Assembly (NCBI GenBank): GCA_947574055.1
Contig: CANPIC010000009.1
Span: 1 to 64,000 of the forward strand
Reading direction: 5' to 3'
DNA length: 64,000 nt
Source of the DNA: an uncultured bacterium
GTDB taxonomy: Bacteria > Bacillota > Clostridia > Lachnospirales > Lachnospiraceae
Shown piece after piece: positions 33,901-42,551 of the stretch (positions are counted from its first letter, which is position 1; each line of letters opens with the position of its first letter). Both the position numbers and the translations under genes were made by a program. The notes below the pieces were generated by a model. That model made no database searches, was not told where the DNA came from, and worked only from the letters and a program-made list of their open reading frames with translations.

Positions 33901-36084
33901 TCATTCCACTAACCCGCCCGCATCCAGGATCAGTGCAATACTGCCGTCTCCAAGCTGTGTACAGCCCGACAGTCCTCTGACCTTTTTGATGTAGGAAGGA
34001 ATCGGTTTTACCACGATCTCCTGCTCTCCGACGAGTTTATCCACCAGAAGGCATATCTTCTTTTCTTCCACTTCCAGAATCAGCATCACACCCTCTTCCA
34101 CGGACTCACAATAGTGTGTGAGACCATACCATTTGCCCAGACGCAGTACCGGGTAACACTCTCCACGGATCATGATATATTCCTCACCGTTGGGCTCATG
34201 GATCATCATATCCTCTTTTACACGGACAAACTCTTTGATCACGCCCGTTTCCATGACAAAAGAGGAGGTTCCTGTCTCCATGACAATACCGTCGATGATG
34301 GCAAGTGTGAGCGGAATCTTCAGACTCATAATCGTGCCGAGCCCCTGCGCACTCTCAATATCCAGGGTGCCGCCGATCGCCTGTATGTTCTGCACCACCA
34401 CATCCATGCCTACGCCCCGGCCTGAATACTCCGTGATCTGCTCATTGGTGGAAAAGCCCGGCAGTGTGATAAACTGATATACTTCCTTATCGGTATAAGC
34501 GCTCTCCGGTTTGCTTTCATCCAGCAATCCCTGCTTTTTGGCCTTTTGCAATATCTTTTCCCGGTCCAGACCCTTGCCGTTGTCTTCCACACTGATCCAT
34601 ACTTTACCGGCTTCGGTTCTGGCTGAAAGCGTGATTTTGCCTTTGTCCGGCTTCCCTTCATCCAACCGCTCTTCATTGGTTTCGATGCCATGATCCACGG
34701 CATTTCTCACCAGATGCATCAGCGGATCAGAAATATGTTCGATAATGTTCTTATCCACTTCGGTCTGTTCCCCGACCATGACAAATTCAATATCCTTGCC
34801 CAGCTTCCTGGATACATCAAATACGATCCGGTTCATCTTCTGGAATGTATTGGTCAGTGGCACCATCCGCATGGACATAATTACATTCTGCAGATCCGTG
34901 GAAATCTTAGCCAGCTGCGCCGCTGCTTTATTGAAATTATCAAGATTTAACCCAGGCACTTTCAGATCCGGATTCTGGAGTACAACAGACTCGGAGATGA
35001 CTAATTCCCCGATCAGTTCCATCAGCTGATCCATCTTGCTGACACTGACACCGATAAAGGAAGCCTTCTCCCCTTTTGGTTTATCTTTGGCCAGCTTCTT
35101 TTGTTTACCCGGTTCTCTGGACTTGATGACAAAATCACCGGGTGCTATGGCCGGTTTTGCAGGTTTGGCCGGCTTGGCAGGTGCTGTCTGTCCTTCTGCC
35201 TCCCCGCCCTGTGCCTGTTCCGCACGGGCTTCGATATCTTCCACGCTCGAATCCAGATCAATGAGCGGCATCCCGTCTTCTTCATCACCGAAATCAAATC
35301 CCTGCAGAAACTCTTCCGCCTTACACTCAAAGACATCCACTTTTTCGATGTCATACCCGATGCCGATAATCTTACGTACTTCTTCCTCGGTAGTCTGTGC
35401 CTGCAAAAGGATACGGAAACCTTCTTTGATGATAATATCGGAACTTTCTGCATCCGAAATAATATCCTCCGGCGAGTACAACAGATCTTCCGCAATCTCT
35501 TTCAGCGCATAAACCGTCTTATAGGCATGCACATTGGCCATTTCCGTCTCCGGGAAAAAGTGGATATAAATCTTATAAAAACGGCTGGCGCTGGTGGCAA
35601 CCGGCGCAATATAAAACTGCTTGGGTTCCACATGTACATTTTCCGGCGGGGGTGCTTCCCCTTCCTTTACACCGCCGTCTTTGATCTGTTCCAGAAAACG
35701 GTCCAGATCGGCTATAATCTCTGCCGGATCACCATCGGGTGTCTCCCCGTTTCTGATCTTCTCCATCTCATCCGAGATAAAGCCCTCTACTGTCAAAACA
35801 TGCTCCACCAGATCCACATGAGGGACATTGTCAGGATGCGACTCCCTCAGATAATAAAACACGTCCTCCAGTTTATGAGAGATCGCCGTAATATTATCAA
35901 ACATCATAATACCGGATGAACCCTTGATGGTATGCATGGTTCTGAATATTTCATTTATGCTGTCTTCGTCAAAGCAGTCCGCATCTTTCTGTTCCAGAAC
36001 CATATCCTGAAGCTGCTCTAAAAGCTGTTCGTTCTCGAACAGATACATGTCAAGCATGCCGTCCGTACTAAATTCCTCAGCCAT
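33901..36084 (-). CDS. cheA: Chemotaxis histidine kinase CheA
   Basis: CheA phosphorylates CheY and CheB under receptor control. The 727-aa protein has P1 with His51 in RTMHTIKGSSGIMM, a P2-like segment (about 165-270), a Pro/Ala/Lys linker, the dimerisation helix starting KMDQLMELIGELVISES, the HATPase with N-box HLVRNAVDHGIE and G-box GRGVGMDVV, and a C-terminal CheW-like regulatory domain. Start ATG 36084 has AAAGGAG upstream. The gene order cheR-cheB-cheY-cheA-cheW-mcp is compact. Confidence 0.96.
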   Translation of the reverse strand: MAEEFSTDGMLDMYLFENEQLLEQLQDMVLEQKDADCFDEDSINEIFRTMHTIKGSSGIMMFDNITAISHKLEDVFYYLRESHPDNVPHVDLVEHVLTVEGFISDEMEKIRNGETPDGDPAEIIADLDRFLEQIKDGGVKEGEAPPPENVHVEPKQFYIAPVATSASRFYKIYIHFFPETEMANVHAYKTVYALKEIAEDLLYSPEDIISDAESSDIIIKEGFRILLQAQTTEEEVRKIIGIGYDIEKVDVFECKAEEFLQGFDFGDEEDGMPLIDLDSSVEDIEARAEQAQGGEAEGQTAPAKPAKPAKPAIAPGDFVIKSREPGKQKKLAKDKPKGEKASFIGVSVSKMDQLMELIGELVISESVVLQNPDLKVPGLNLDNFNKAAAQLAKISTDLQNVIMSMRMVPLTNTFQKMNRIVFDVSRKLGKDIEFVMVGEQTEVDKNIIEHISDPLMHLVRNAVDHGIETNEERLDEGKPDKGKITLSARTEAGKVWISVEDNGKGLDREKILQKAKKQGLLDESKPESAYTDKEVYQFITLPGFSTNEQITEYSGRGVGMDVVVQNIQAIGGTLDIESAQGLGTIMSLKIPLTLAIIDGIVMETGTSSFVMETGVIKEFVRVKEDMMIHEPNGEEYIMIRGECYPVLRLGKWYGLTHYCESVEEGVMLILEVEEKKICLLVDKLVGEQEIVVKPIPSYIKKVRGLSGCTQLGDGSIALILDAGGLVE

Positions 36085-36126
36085 ACATTCTCCTTTCCCG
36101 CAAATTTCGCTTTCTATTCATTAGTT

Positions 36127-36519
36127 TCAGATCAGTCCCAGTTTCTTCATTGCCTGTTCAAACCGCTCCTGATCAATCGGTTTGCCGGAATATATGGTAC
36201 AACCCAGTTCAAATGCCATTTTTACATTTCTTTCTTCGTTCAGCGCCGTGGTCATAATCACCTTTACGGCCTGATCTTCCGGAATATTCCGGTCTTTTTC
36301 CAGATTGCGGATACCTACCAGCGCCTGATAACCGTCCATTACCGGCATCATGATATCAAGACATACCAGATCATAAGGTTCATCATCCTCCAGGGCCATC
36401 ATAAATGCATCCACTGCTTCCATACCGTCCACTGTGGCATCACATTCCCCATACTTTGACAGGAAATTCACCATAAACTTCCTTGTCGCGAAATCGTCCT
36501 CTGCCAATAAAATCTTCAT
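36127..36519 (-). CDS. Single-domain response regulator, CheY-like
   Basis: A 130-aa receiver domain with no output domain: acidic pocket in LLAEDDFATRKF, phospho-acceptor Asp in LVCLDIMMPVMDG, Thr in VIMTTALNE and Lys in SGKPI. By position (between cheB and cheA) it is the probable CheY of this system. No flagellar switch gene is present in the window, so its target is unknown. Confidence 0.88.
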   Translation of the reverse strand: MKILLAEDDFATRKFMVNFLSKYGECDATVDGMEAVDAFMMALEDDEPYDLVCLDIMMPVMDGYQALVGIRNLEKDRNIPEDQAVKVIMTTALNEERNVKMAFELGCTIYSGKPIDQERFEQAMKKLGLI

Positions 36520-36531
36520 GTCCTCTCTCCT

Positions 36532-37566
36532 TTACATTTTATTCAATAACGCATAGGTTCTTCCTGCGATTTGATTTAACTTTTCCTGATATTCCACTGC
36601 ACCCAGATCATAGGCCACCTTCGGCATCCCGTAGACCACACAGGTGGATTCATCCTGCCCGATCGTCCTGGCACCGGCTTTTCTCATGGCCAGCAGTCCC
36701 TTGGCACCGTCTCCGCCCATACCGGTGAGAATGATCCCCACCGCATCGGAACCCGCCGACTTGGCCACCGATTCAAAGAGCACATCGACGGAAGGACAGT
36801 GTCCGTTGACTCTCGGTCCCCGCTTACACTCGACCTGATAGCCTCCGTTCATCTTGATCAGACGCATATGCTGGTCTCCGCCGGGGGCGATCAGCATACG
36901 TCCCGGCATCACCCGGTCCCCTGTCTGTGCCTCCTTGACCTGAATCCGGCACTGATCATTGAGACGCTTCGCATACATGGAGGTAAAGCCCGGCGGCATA
37001 TGCTGGACAACCACGATACCCGGGATATCCGTTCCATATTCCTTGACCACGGCAAAAATAGCTTCCGTGCCGCCCGTGGATGCGCCGATGGCCACTATCA
37101 GATTATGGCGTTTGGAAGAGATGCATTGATGCTGGTTCTCCTGCGCCATAACCTTCTTTTTGATATTGCTGATTTTGGCTGTGGAAGCTATCTTGATCTT
37201 GACCAGCAACTCATTTCTGATAAACTCCTCCAGCTGTGCCCTGTTGGACACGGCCGGTTTGGCAACAAAATCCACGGCACCCGCATTGAGCGCGTCAAAG
37301 ACCTTGTCACTGAGGGAACTGATGACCACGACCGGAAGCGGATATTGTGGCATCAGTTTGCGCAGGAACTCAATGCCACTCATTCTGGGAAGTTCCACGT
37401 CCAGAGTCATCACATCCGGCTTCTTTTCCAAAATGGCGTCCCTGGCTTCAAAAGGATCCCTGGCAGTCCCTACAACCTGTATCGCCGGATCTCTGCTGAG
37501 ATTCTGTACCAACAGTTCCCGGAATACGATGGAATCTTCTACGATCAACACTCTGATTGGCTGCAT
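36532..37566 (-). CDS. cheB: Protein-glutamate methylesterase CheB
   Basis: CheB removes methyl groups from receptor glutamates (and deamidates glutamines). The 344-aa protein has an N-terminal receiver (VLIVEDSIVFRELL, DVELPRMSG) and a C-terminal esterase with the triad contexts IGASTGGTEA (Ser), VVVQHMPPGF (His) and LTGMGGDGAKG (Asp). It starts 3 nt after cheR. Confidence 0.95.
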   Translation of the reverse strand: MQPIRVLIVEDSIVFRELLVQNLSRDPAIQVVGTARDPFEARDAILEKKPDVMTLDVELPRMSGIEFLRKLMPQYPLPVVVISSLSDKVFDALNAGAVDFVAKPAVSNRAQLEEFIRNELLVKIKIASTAKISNIKKKVMAQENQHQCISSKRHNLIVAIGASTGGTEAIFAVVKEYGTDIPGIVVVQHMPPGFTSMYAKRLNDQCRIQVKEAQTGDRVMPGRMLIAPGGDQHMRLIKMNGGYQVECKRGPRVNGHCPSVDVLFESVAKSAGSDAVGIILTGMGGDGAKGLLAMRKAGARTIGQDESTCVVYGMPKVAYDLGAVEYQEKLNQIAGRTYALLNKM

Positions 37567-37569
37567 ACA

Positions 37570-38388
37570 TTACCCATTCCCTTCTCTTTTTCTGAATATT
37601 GACGGTTGAATAATCTGAAACGGTGTACTGTTGCGGTCCAGAGTCTCCGTCGTGCCTATAAAGAAATACCCACCGGGTTCCAGTATGTCATAAACTTTCT
37701 GCACCAGTTCCCGTTTTGTTTTCTCATCAAAATATATCATAACATTGCGCAAAAATACAGTATGCATTTTCTTTTTAAACGGAAAAGTGTCCATCAGATT
37801 AAACTGTCGGAAAATCACTTCCCGTTTCAGTTCCTCTGTTACCTGGAATCTCCCGCCGCCTGCCGGTTTGAAAAAATGTCTTTTCCATGTATCCGGAAGG
37901 TTTTTTAACTGCTCTTCCTCATACACACCGGCCAGAGCCTCCTGCAACACTTTGGTAGACAGATCTGTAGCCAATAGTTTTTTGTCCCACTGGTTCTTTT
38001 CCAGCCCGAAAAAATCAGCCATGACCATGGCGATCATATAGGGCTCCTCTCCGGAAGAGGCTGCGCCGCACCAGACACGCAGATCTTTTTGCGCTGCCGC
38101 CTTTGTTTTGGCCCAGGGCAGTACCACGGACTTAAAATATTCAAAATGCTCAAATTCTCTCATAAAATAAGTATGATTCGTCGTCAGCAGATTGACCAGC
38201 GTCTTTTCCAGCCTGCCTGATCTGTCGCGCTCCACTGCATCCATAAATGCGGTAAAGGTAGGAAAACCGTCTTTTCTGATCCGGTTCTCCAGTCTGCCGT
38301 TGATGATCACTTTTTTCTGATGCAGATCTATCCCATAGCGCTGCTTCATATAAGTCGCTATTCGTAAAAATTCCTCATCCGTTATCAA
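37570..38388 (-). CDS. cheR: Chemoreceptor methyltransferase CheR
   Basis: CheR methylates receptor glutamates with SAM. The 272-aa protein has the N-terminal helical domain and the SAM site RVWCGAASSGEEPYMIAM, with NVMIYFDEKTKREL downstream, both typical. The start appears to be TTG 38388, with GGGGAGG 9 nt upstream; no ATG lies near. It is the first canonical che gene of the run. Confidence 0.93.
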   Translation of the reverse strand: MITDEEFLRIATYMKQRYGIDLHQKKVIINGRLENRIRKDGFPTFTAFMDAVERDRSGRLEKTLVNLLTTNHTYFMREFEHFEYFKSVVLPWAKTKAAAQKDLRVWCGAASSGEEPYMIAMVMADFFGLEKNQWDKKLLATDLSTKVLQEALAGVYEEEQLKNLPDTWKRHFFKPAGGGRFQVTEELKREVIFRQFNLMDTFPFKKKMHTVFLRNVMIYFDEKTKRELVQKVYDILEPGGYFFIGTTETLDRNSTPFQIIQPSIFRKREGNG

Positions 38389-38429
38389 CTCTATTTTCCT
38401 CCCCTCAAAAAATAACAGAATGATCTATA

Positions 38430-39491
38430 TCAGCATAGCTGACGCAATATTTTCCTGCAAATCGAAAAAATATCCGGATTGAATTTTATACCCACATCTT
38501 TTTCCATGAAATCCAATGCTTCCTCCCGGCTCATGGACTGCCTGCCGGTCAGCGTACAGAAGGCTTCCACGACAGCCACAATCTGCGCTGCCAGAGGGAT
38601 CTGCTCTCCCGACAATCCTTTGGGATAACCGCTGCCATCATAGTTTTCATGATGATAATTGGCAATATCTATGGAAGTACTGATGAAATCATTATAATCG
38701 TTGCTCACATGCAGATCACGCAAAAGTTCCGCGCCAATCTCCGCATGGGTCCGGATCACTGCCGCCTCCTCCCCAGTCAGTCCTGTCTTCTTTTGCAGGA
38801 TTTCCATGGGAATCCCGATATTGCCGATATCGCACAGCGGCGCTGCCAGTTCTATCGTATCAATATAAGTATCCGATATTTTATCTTCAAACAGGGGTGA
38901 CAGCTGCATCCCCTGCGCCACTATCCTGCAGTTTCTGCCCAGCCGCTCCATATGTTCCTTTTCATAGGCGGAATTTTTGGCCGCTATGCCTGCCAGTGCA
39001 TAAAGAATACTTTTCTTTTCCTGCTCCATCTGCTGTAGCTGCTCACTGACCGAAACCTGCAACCGCCGGTTCATCTCCATCAGATCCCGCTTTGCCACAT
39101 GCAGACTCAGATGTACCCCCACCCTGGCCTGCACGACTTCCGGTATAAAAGGTTTCGTAATGTAATCCTCGCCGCCCAGGGAAAGCCCTTCCACAATATC
39201 CATCGGATCGTCATAGGCGGAAATAAATATAACAGGGATATCTTTTGTCTCTTCTTTTCCTTTTAAAGCCTTGCACAGGGCATAGCCGTCCATACCGGGC
39301 ATGGAAATATCAGTCAGGACCAGCTGAGGCCGGGCCGTAAGGACCATTTCCAGAGCTTCTTTGGCATTTTCCGCCAAAACGGGAATACACCCCATACTTT
39401 GAATGATTTCCTCCAGGACCAGCCTGTTGGTTTCCACATCATCCACAATCAGAATCTTTTCCTGGTTCTGTTCTCTTTTTCCGTACATCAT
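38430..39491 (-). CDS. Response regulator with degenerate HD-GYP domain
   Basis: A 353-aa protein: receiver with Asp61 (LVLTDISMPGMDG), a short coiled coil, and an HD-GYP-like domain. In active HD-GYP enzymes the metal motif reads HDIGK; here it reads CDIGN (Cys about 220), losing the His and the Lys. The following RTHAEIG, HHENYDG and SGYPKGL elements remain. It may bind but not cleave cyclic di-GMP, or serve as a protein-interaction module. ATG 39491 has AAAGGAGGTG upstream. It lies between the PAS kinase and cheR. Confidence 0.85.
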   Translation of the reverse strand: MMYGKREQNQEKILIVDDVETNRLVLEEIIQSMGCIPVLAENAKEALEMVLTARPQLVLTDISMPGMDGYALCKALKGKEETKDIPVIFISAYDDPMDIVEGLSLGGEDYITKPFIPEVVQARVGVHLSLHVAKRDLMEMNRRLQVSVSEQLQQMEQEKKSILYALAGIAAKNSAYEKEHMERLGRNCRIVAQGMQLSPLFEDKISDTYIDTIELAAPLCDIGNIGIPMEILQKKTGLTGEEAAVIRTHAEIGAELLRDLHVSNDYNDFISTSIDIANYHHENYDGSGYPKGLSGEQIPLAAQIVAVVEAFCTLTGRQSMSREEALDFMEKDVGIKFNPDIFSICRKILRQLC

Positions 39492-39559
39492 AGCATCCCT
39501 GCACCTCCTTTCCTGTGATAGGCAGTCCACACGGTGTAAGCCGCCCGTACTGTCTTTGC

Positions 39560-41005
39560 TCAGACTCCCTGTATCTGCTCTGTAATCAGCGTTTCCAGCT
39601 CCTGAAATTCGGCAATCGTCTTTTCATAATTTTCTTTCTGGATAGCCATCTTCAGCCGCAGCACCTTCCTGCTCACATCGCGGGGCGCACCGTCCGTCAG
39701 CTGCCGGATGGTCTCCATAAACATCTCTGCCTTCTCCCAGTTATCCATCTCCACGCAGAGGATCAGCTTGGAAAGATTACGCTTCAGTGTCTTACCGTTT
39801 TCTTTGGTGCCAAAGGTTCTGACATCGTCTTCTTCCCCTTTGTCACCGCCGGCGCCGGGCGCCGTCATCAGTGGTATCTTCTGGTCGTTTGCCCCTGAGA
39901 GTGTGTCCTTATCCTCTTCGCAGACGCCTGCCCAAATGGAGAACGAAAAGGTACTTCCCCGGTTCTTCTCACTCTCTACTTCGATACTGCCGCCCATCAG
40001 TTCCACCAGCTGTTTGCAGATATTCAGCCCCAGCCCTGTACCGCCGTACTTTCTGGAAATCGAGGCATCCACCTGCGAAAAACTCTGGAACAACTTCTCC
40101 TTATCGGCTTTGTCCACACCGATCCCTGTATCTTTTACAAGGAAAAATAACTCCATGCGATCATTGACCCGGGCCGTGCGGATCACCTCCACAGTGATCT
40201 TGCCCACGCTGGTAAATTTCAGCGCATTGGATAAAAGATTGTTCAGAATCTGTACGATCCGCAGTTCATCCCCTATGATGTACTCCGGCACCTGGGGAGA
40301 AACCGTCATAAAAAATCCCAGCCCTTTTTCAGTGATCTTATTCGAGTGATGGGATTTGACATAGTCCAGCATATTTCTGAAATGAAATCTGCGGGGTTCC
40401 AGTGTGAATTTCCCTGCCTCCAGTTTGGAAAAGTCCAGGATATTATTAATAATCTTATTCATATCACCGCAGCAACGTTCTATCAGCCGCAGCGCTTTTA
40501 CCGTCTTTTCGTCCGTCACATTTTCTGCCAGTTCACGGACATTGCCAAGGATACCGTTGACCGGCGTCCGCAGTTCATGGGTTATATTGGCCACAAACTC
40601 AGATTTGACCTTCAGAGCCTGACGCGCCTCTTCCCGGACCTGCTCCACTTCCCGGCTCAGAAATTCCTTTTCCAGTATATCATTGGCCATGCATATGTAT
40701 GCCCCGGACCCCTCATCGCTCTCCAGGATTCTCGCCTCCACCGGAAAACAGGTGAGGTTTTTGCGATATGCCACCAGGTTTTTTGTCTCCTGGCCATAAA
40801 CATATGTGGTCTCCAGGGCTTCACCGCTGGCCCTGAATGTCCCGGGAAACACATCACTGATTTTTTTCCCGCATAACTCTTCGCCGTATTCCAGCTTCGC
40901 CCTGGCCGCACCATTGGCATAAAAAATCTCTCCGGAGCGCCCGTAAATGAGGATCATCTCCAGGGCGTCTTCCATCGGAAATATATACGCTTCCTTCTGC
41001 TCCAT
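39560..41005 (-). CDS. Cytoplasmic PAS-domain sensor histidine kinase
   Basis: A 481-aa kinase with no membrane span. A PAS-like domain (ILIYGRSGEIFYANGAARAKL) precedes HisKA with His143 (VANITHELRTPVNGILG), and HATPase with N-box NNLLSNALKFTS and G-box GGTGLGLNICKQLV. After the ATPase domain there is a ~110-residue tail: a flexible segment and then a helical stretch (LSKLILCVEMDNWEKAEMFM...) that resembles an HPt fold in layout but has no HxxKG motif. Likely partners are the flanking receiver/HD-GYP proteins. ATG 41005 has GAGGAA upstream. Confidence 0.9.
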   Translation of the reverse strand: MEQKEAYIFPMEDALEMILIYGRSGEIFYANGAARAKLEYGEELCGKKISDVFPGTFRASGEALETTYVYGQETKNLVAYRKNLTCFPVEARILESDEGSGAYICMANDILEKEFLSREVEQVREEARQALKVKSEFVANITHELRTPVNGILGNVRELAENVTDEKTVKALRLIERCCGDMNKIINNILDFSKLEAGKFTLEPRRFHFRNMLDYVKSHHSNKITEKGLGFFMTVSPQVPEYIIGDELRIVQILNNLLSNALKFTSVGKITVEVIRTARVNDRMELFFLVKDTGIGVDKADKEKLFQSFSQVDASISRKYGGTGLGLNICKQLVELMGGSIEVESEKNRGSTFSFSIWAGVCEEDKDTLSGANDQKIPLMTAPGAGGDKGEEDDVRTFGTKENGKTLKRNLSKLILCVEMDNWEKAEMFMETIRQLTDGAPRDVSRKVLRLKMAIQKENYEKTIAEFQELETLITEQIQGV

Positions 41006-41025
41006 TCCCTATTCCTCATACATAG

Positions 41026-41064
41026 AAAAAAGGGCAGTAAAAAATGAAGAACTTTTCACTGCCT
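41026..41064 (-). terminator. Terminator after the REC-HD-GYP gene
   Basis: GGCAGT and ACTGCC, extended by AAAA/TTTT, form a stem followed by TTTTTT on the minus strand, 21 nt after the stop at 41085. It stands between this gene and the PAS kinase, so expression downstream needs readthrough or another promoter. Confidence 0.75.
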
Positions 41065-41084
41065 GTCATCCGTTTCAAAGGGGA

Positions 41085-42176
41085 TTATTTAAATTCAAAC
41101 ATCTTTATAACTTCAACAATGTTAAAGAAGTCTTCCTTGGCAAGTTCGAAGCACTCAAGTACGTCCGGTGAAAACTGTCCACATTCACCGTTCAGTATCA
41201 TATCATAGGCTGTGCTGTTCACATATGACTCTTTATAGACCCTCGGGCTCACCAGCGCATCATACACATCCGCAACGGCAACCACCTGTGCACTGATCGG
41301 AATCGCATCACCTGACAGATGATCCGGATATCCTTTTCCGTCCCACCGCTCATGATGATAACGGCAGATCTCATAGCAATACCGATAAAACTCAGTCGAC
41401 TGGTTTTTATAAGACCGTTCGAGAATACTGCAGCCAATGGTCGTATGGGTTTTGATCACTTCAAATTCTTCTTCTGTCAGTTTGCCCGGTTTGAGCAGTA
41501 TGGCATCGGGGATCCCGATCTTACCGATATCATGCAGAGCCGACGCTCTGGCGATCATATCAATCTTGGAGGTATTCAGGCCATATTTGGGGAAATATTT
41601 CATCATATATTTCAGCAGGATTCTTGTGAAATATTTGATACGTCTGGTATGTTCGCCTGTTTCCGCGCTCCGGAATTCCACGACGGAACTGAGCGCATCA
41701 ATCATAAATTCGTTGGTCTCACGGATTTCCTTAACCTGAGCCCTGATCTCCTCTTCCTGTCTCTTCAGGCGTAATTCCATATTATGCCTGTTCTGATACA
41801 GTTCGATGATATTCTTGCTTCTTCTCTTTACGATATGCGGATAAAAAGGTTTATGTATCACGTCTGCCACGCCGTAGGAATACGCCTGGTCATCTGTGTC
41901 CAGTTCATCTTCACTGGTAATCAGTATCGTGGGGATCTCCTGCAGCAGATGGTTCTCATGCATATATTGCAGCACACTGAAACCGTCCATGATCGGCATG
42001 ACCACATCAAGCAGGATCAGTACGATATTGTTATGAGCCTCAATCTGCAGGATCGCGTCCTGCCCGTTGGTAGCCTCCAACAGTTCATACCCTTCTCTCG
42101 CATCTTTGAACATCTCATGCAGTATCGCTCTGTTCACTTCTTCATCGTCAACAATTAATATCTGTTGTTTATCCAT
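41085..42176 (-). CDS. Response regulator with HD-GYP cyclic-di-GMP phosphodiesterase domain
   Basis: A 363-aa protein: receiver (LILLDVVMPIMDG, Asp57) joined by a coiled coil to an HD-GYP domain with all key elements, HDIGKIGIP (His215, Asp216), KTHTTIG, YHHERWDGKGYPDHL. HD-GYP proteins hydrolyse cyclic di-GMP. It is the first gene of the signalling run and has its own promoter. ATG 42176 is preceded by AGGAGA. Confidence 0.93.
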   Translation of the reverse strand: MDKQQILIVDDEEVNRAILHEMFKDAREGYELLEATNGQDAILQIEAHNNIVLILLDVVMPIMDGFSVLQYMHENHLLQEIPTILITSEDELDTDDQAYSYGVADVIHKPFYPHIVKRRSKNIIELYQNRHNMELRLKRQEEEIRAQVKEIRETNEFMIDALSSVVEFRSAETGEHTRRIKYFTRILLKYMMKYFPKYGLNTSKIDMIARASALHDIGKIGIPDAILLKPGKLTEEEFEVIKTHTTIGCSILERSYKNQSTEFYRYCYEICRYHHERWDGKGYPDHLSGDAIPISAQVVAVADVYDALVSPRVYKESYVNSTAYDMILNGECGQFSPDVLECFELAKEDFFNIVEVIKMFEFK

Positions 42177-42228
42177 CTCTTCTCCTGAACCATTCCTTTA
42201 TATAATTTTAATACTTTTTCCCTTCACT

Positions 42229-42258
42229 AACATAACACTTTTCAATCCTTATTGTCAA
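42229..42258 (-). promoter_or_regulatory. Promoter of the REC-HD-GYP gene
   Basis: Minus strand: TTGACA, 18 nt, TATGTT, about 50 nt before the ATG. The -35 is perfect and the -10 is four of six. Confidence 0.55.
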
Positions 42259-42332
42259 TAAGAAAATGTTGCCACGTCAGGCGCCGCATCACACTACCGC
42301 CTGCAGATTCCACTGCCATGTGCCTGTGTAAA

Positions 42333-42366
42333 AAAAATACCGAAAACCTCAGTTTTCGGTATTTTT
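42333..42366 (-). terminator. Terminator downstream of tRNA-Glu
   Basis: AAAAATACCGAAAA pairs with TTTTCGGTATTTTT around a 6-nt loop and is followed by a T-run on the minus strand. It begins about 25 nt after the tRNA 3' end and could act in both directions. Confidence 0.85.
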
Positions 42367-42391
42367 AGGGTTGGGCTGTATAAAACAGTCG

Positions 42392-42463
42392 CAGCGTGTA
42401 GGGGAATCGAACCCCTGATTCCGCCGTGAGAGGGCGGCGTCTTAACCTCTTGACCAACACGCC
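42392..42463 (-). tRNA. tRNA-Glu (anticodon CTC)
   Basis: The minus strand folds as a cloverleaf: acceptor GGCGTGT/ACACGCT, D arm GTC/GAC with GGTTAA, anticodon stem CCGCC/GGCGG with loop CTCTCAC (anticodon CTC, reading GAG), and T arm AGGGG/CCCCT with loop TTCGATT. It resembles tRNA-Glu(TTC) closely. The first acceptor pair is a G-U. CCA is not encoded. It is a single tRNA between polC and its own terminator; MnmA does not thiolate this C34 isoacceptor. Confidence 0.95.
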
Positions 42464-42469
42464 ATGTTT

Positions 42470-42514
42470 AACACTTGCTTATCTTATTACAAATTCAGAA
42501 AAAAAGCAAGTGTT
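42470..42514. repeat. 11-bp perfect inverted repeat between polC and tRNA-Glu
   Basis: AACACTTGCTT (42470-42480) is mirrored by AAGCAAGTGTT (42504-42514) around 23 nt. On the plus strand a T-run follows; on the minus strand there is an A-run before it and none after, so it is not a normal terminator for polC. It ends 6 nt from the tRNA 5' end. Confidence 0.6.
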
Positions 42515-42551
42515 TTTTTCAAAATTTTTCAATTTTTATATGCACTGCCTG

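Noticed and set aside
42470-42514. Terminator of polC
   Set aside because: On the minus strand no T-run follows the stem; the T-run is on the opposite side.
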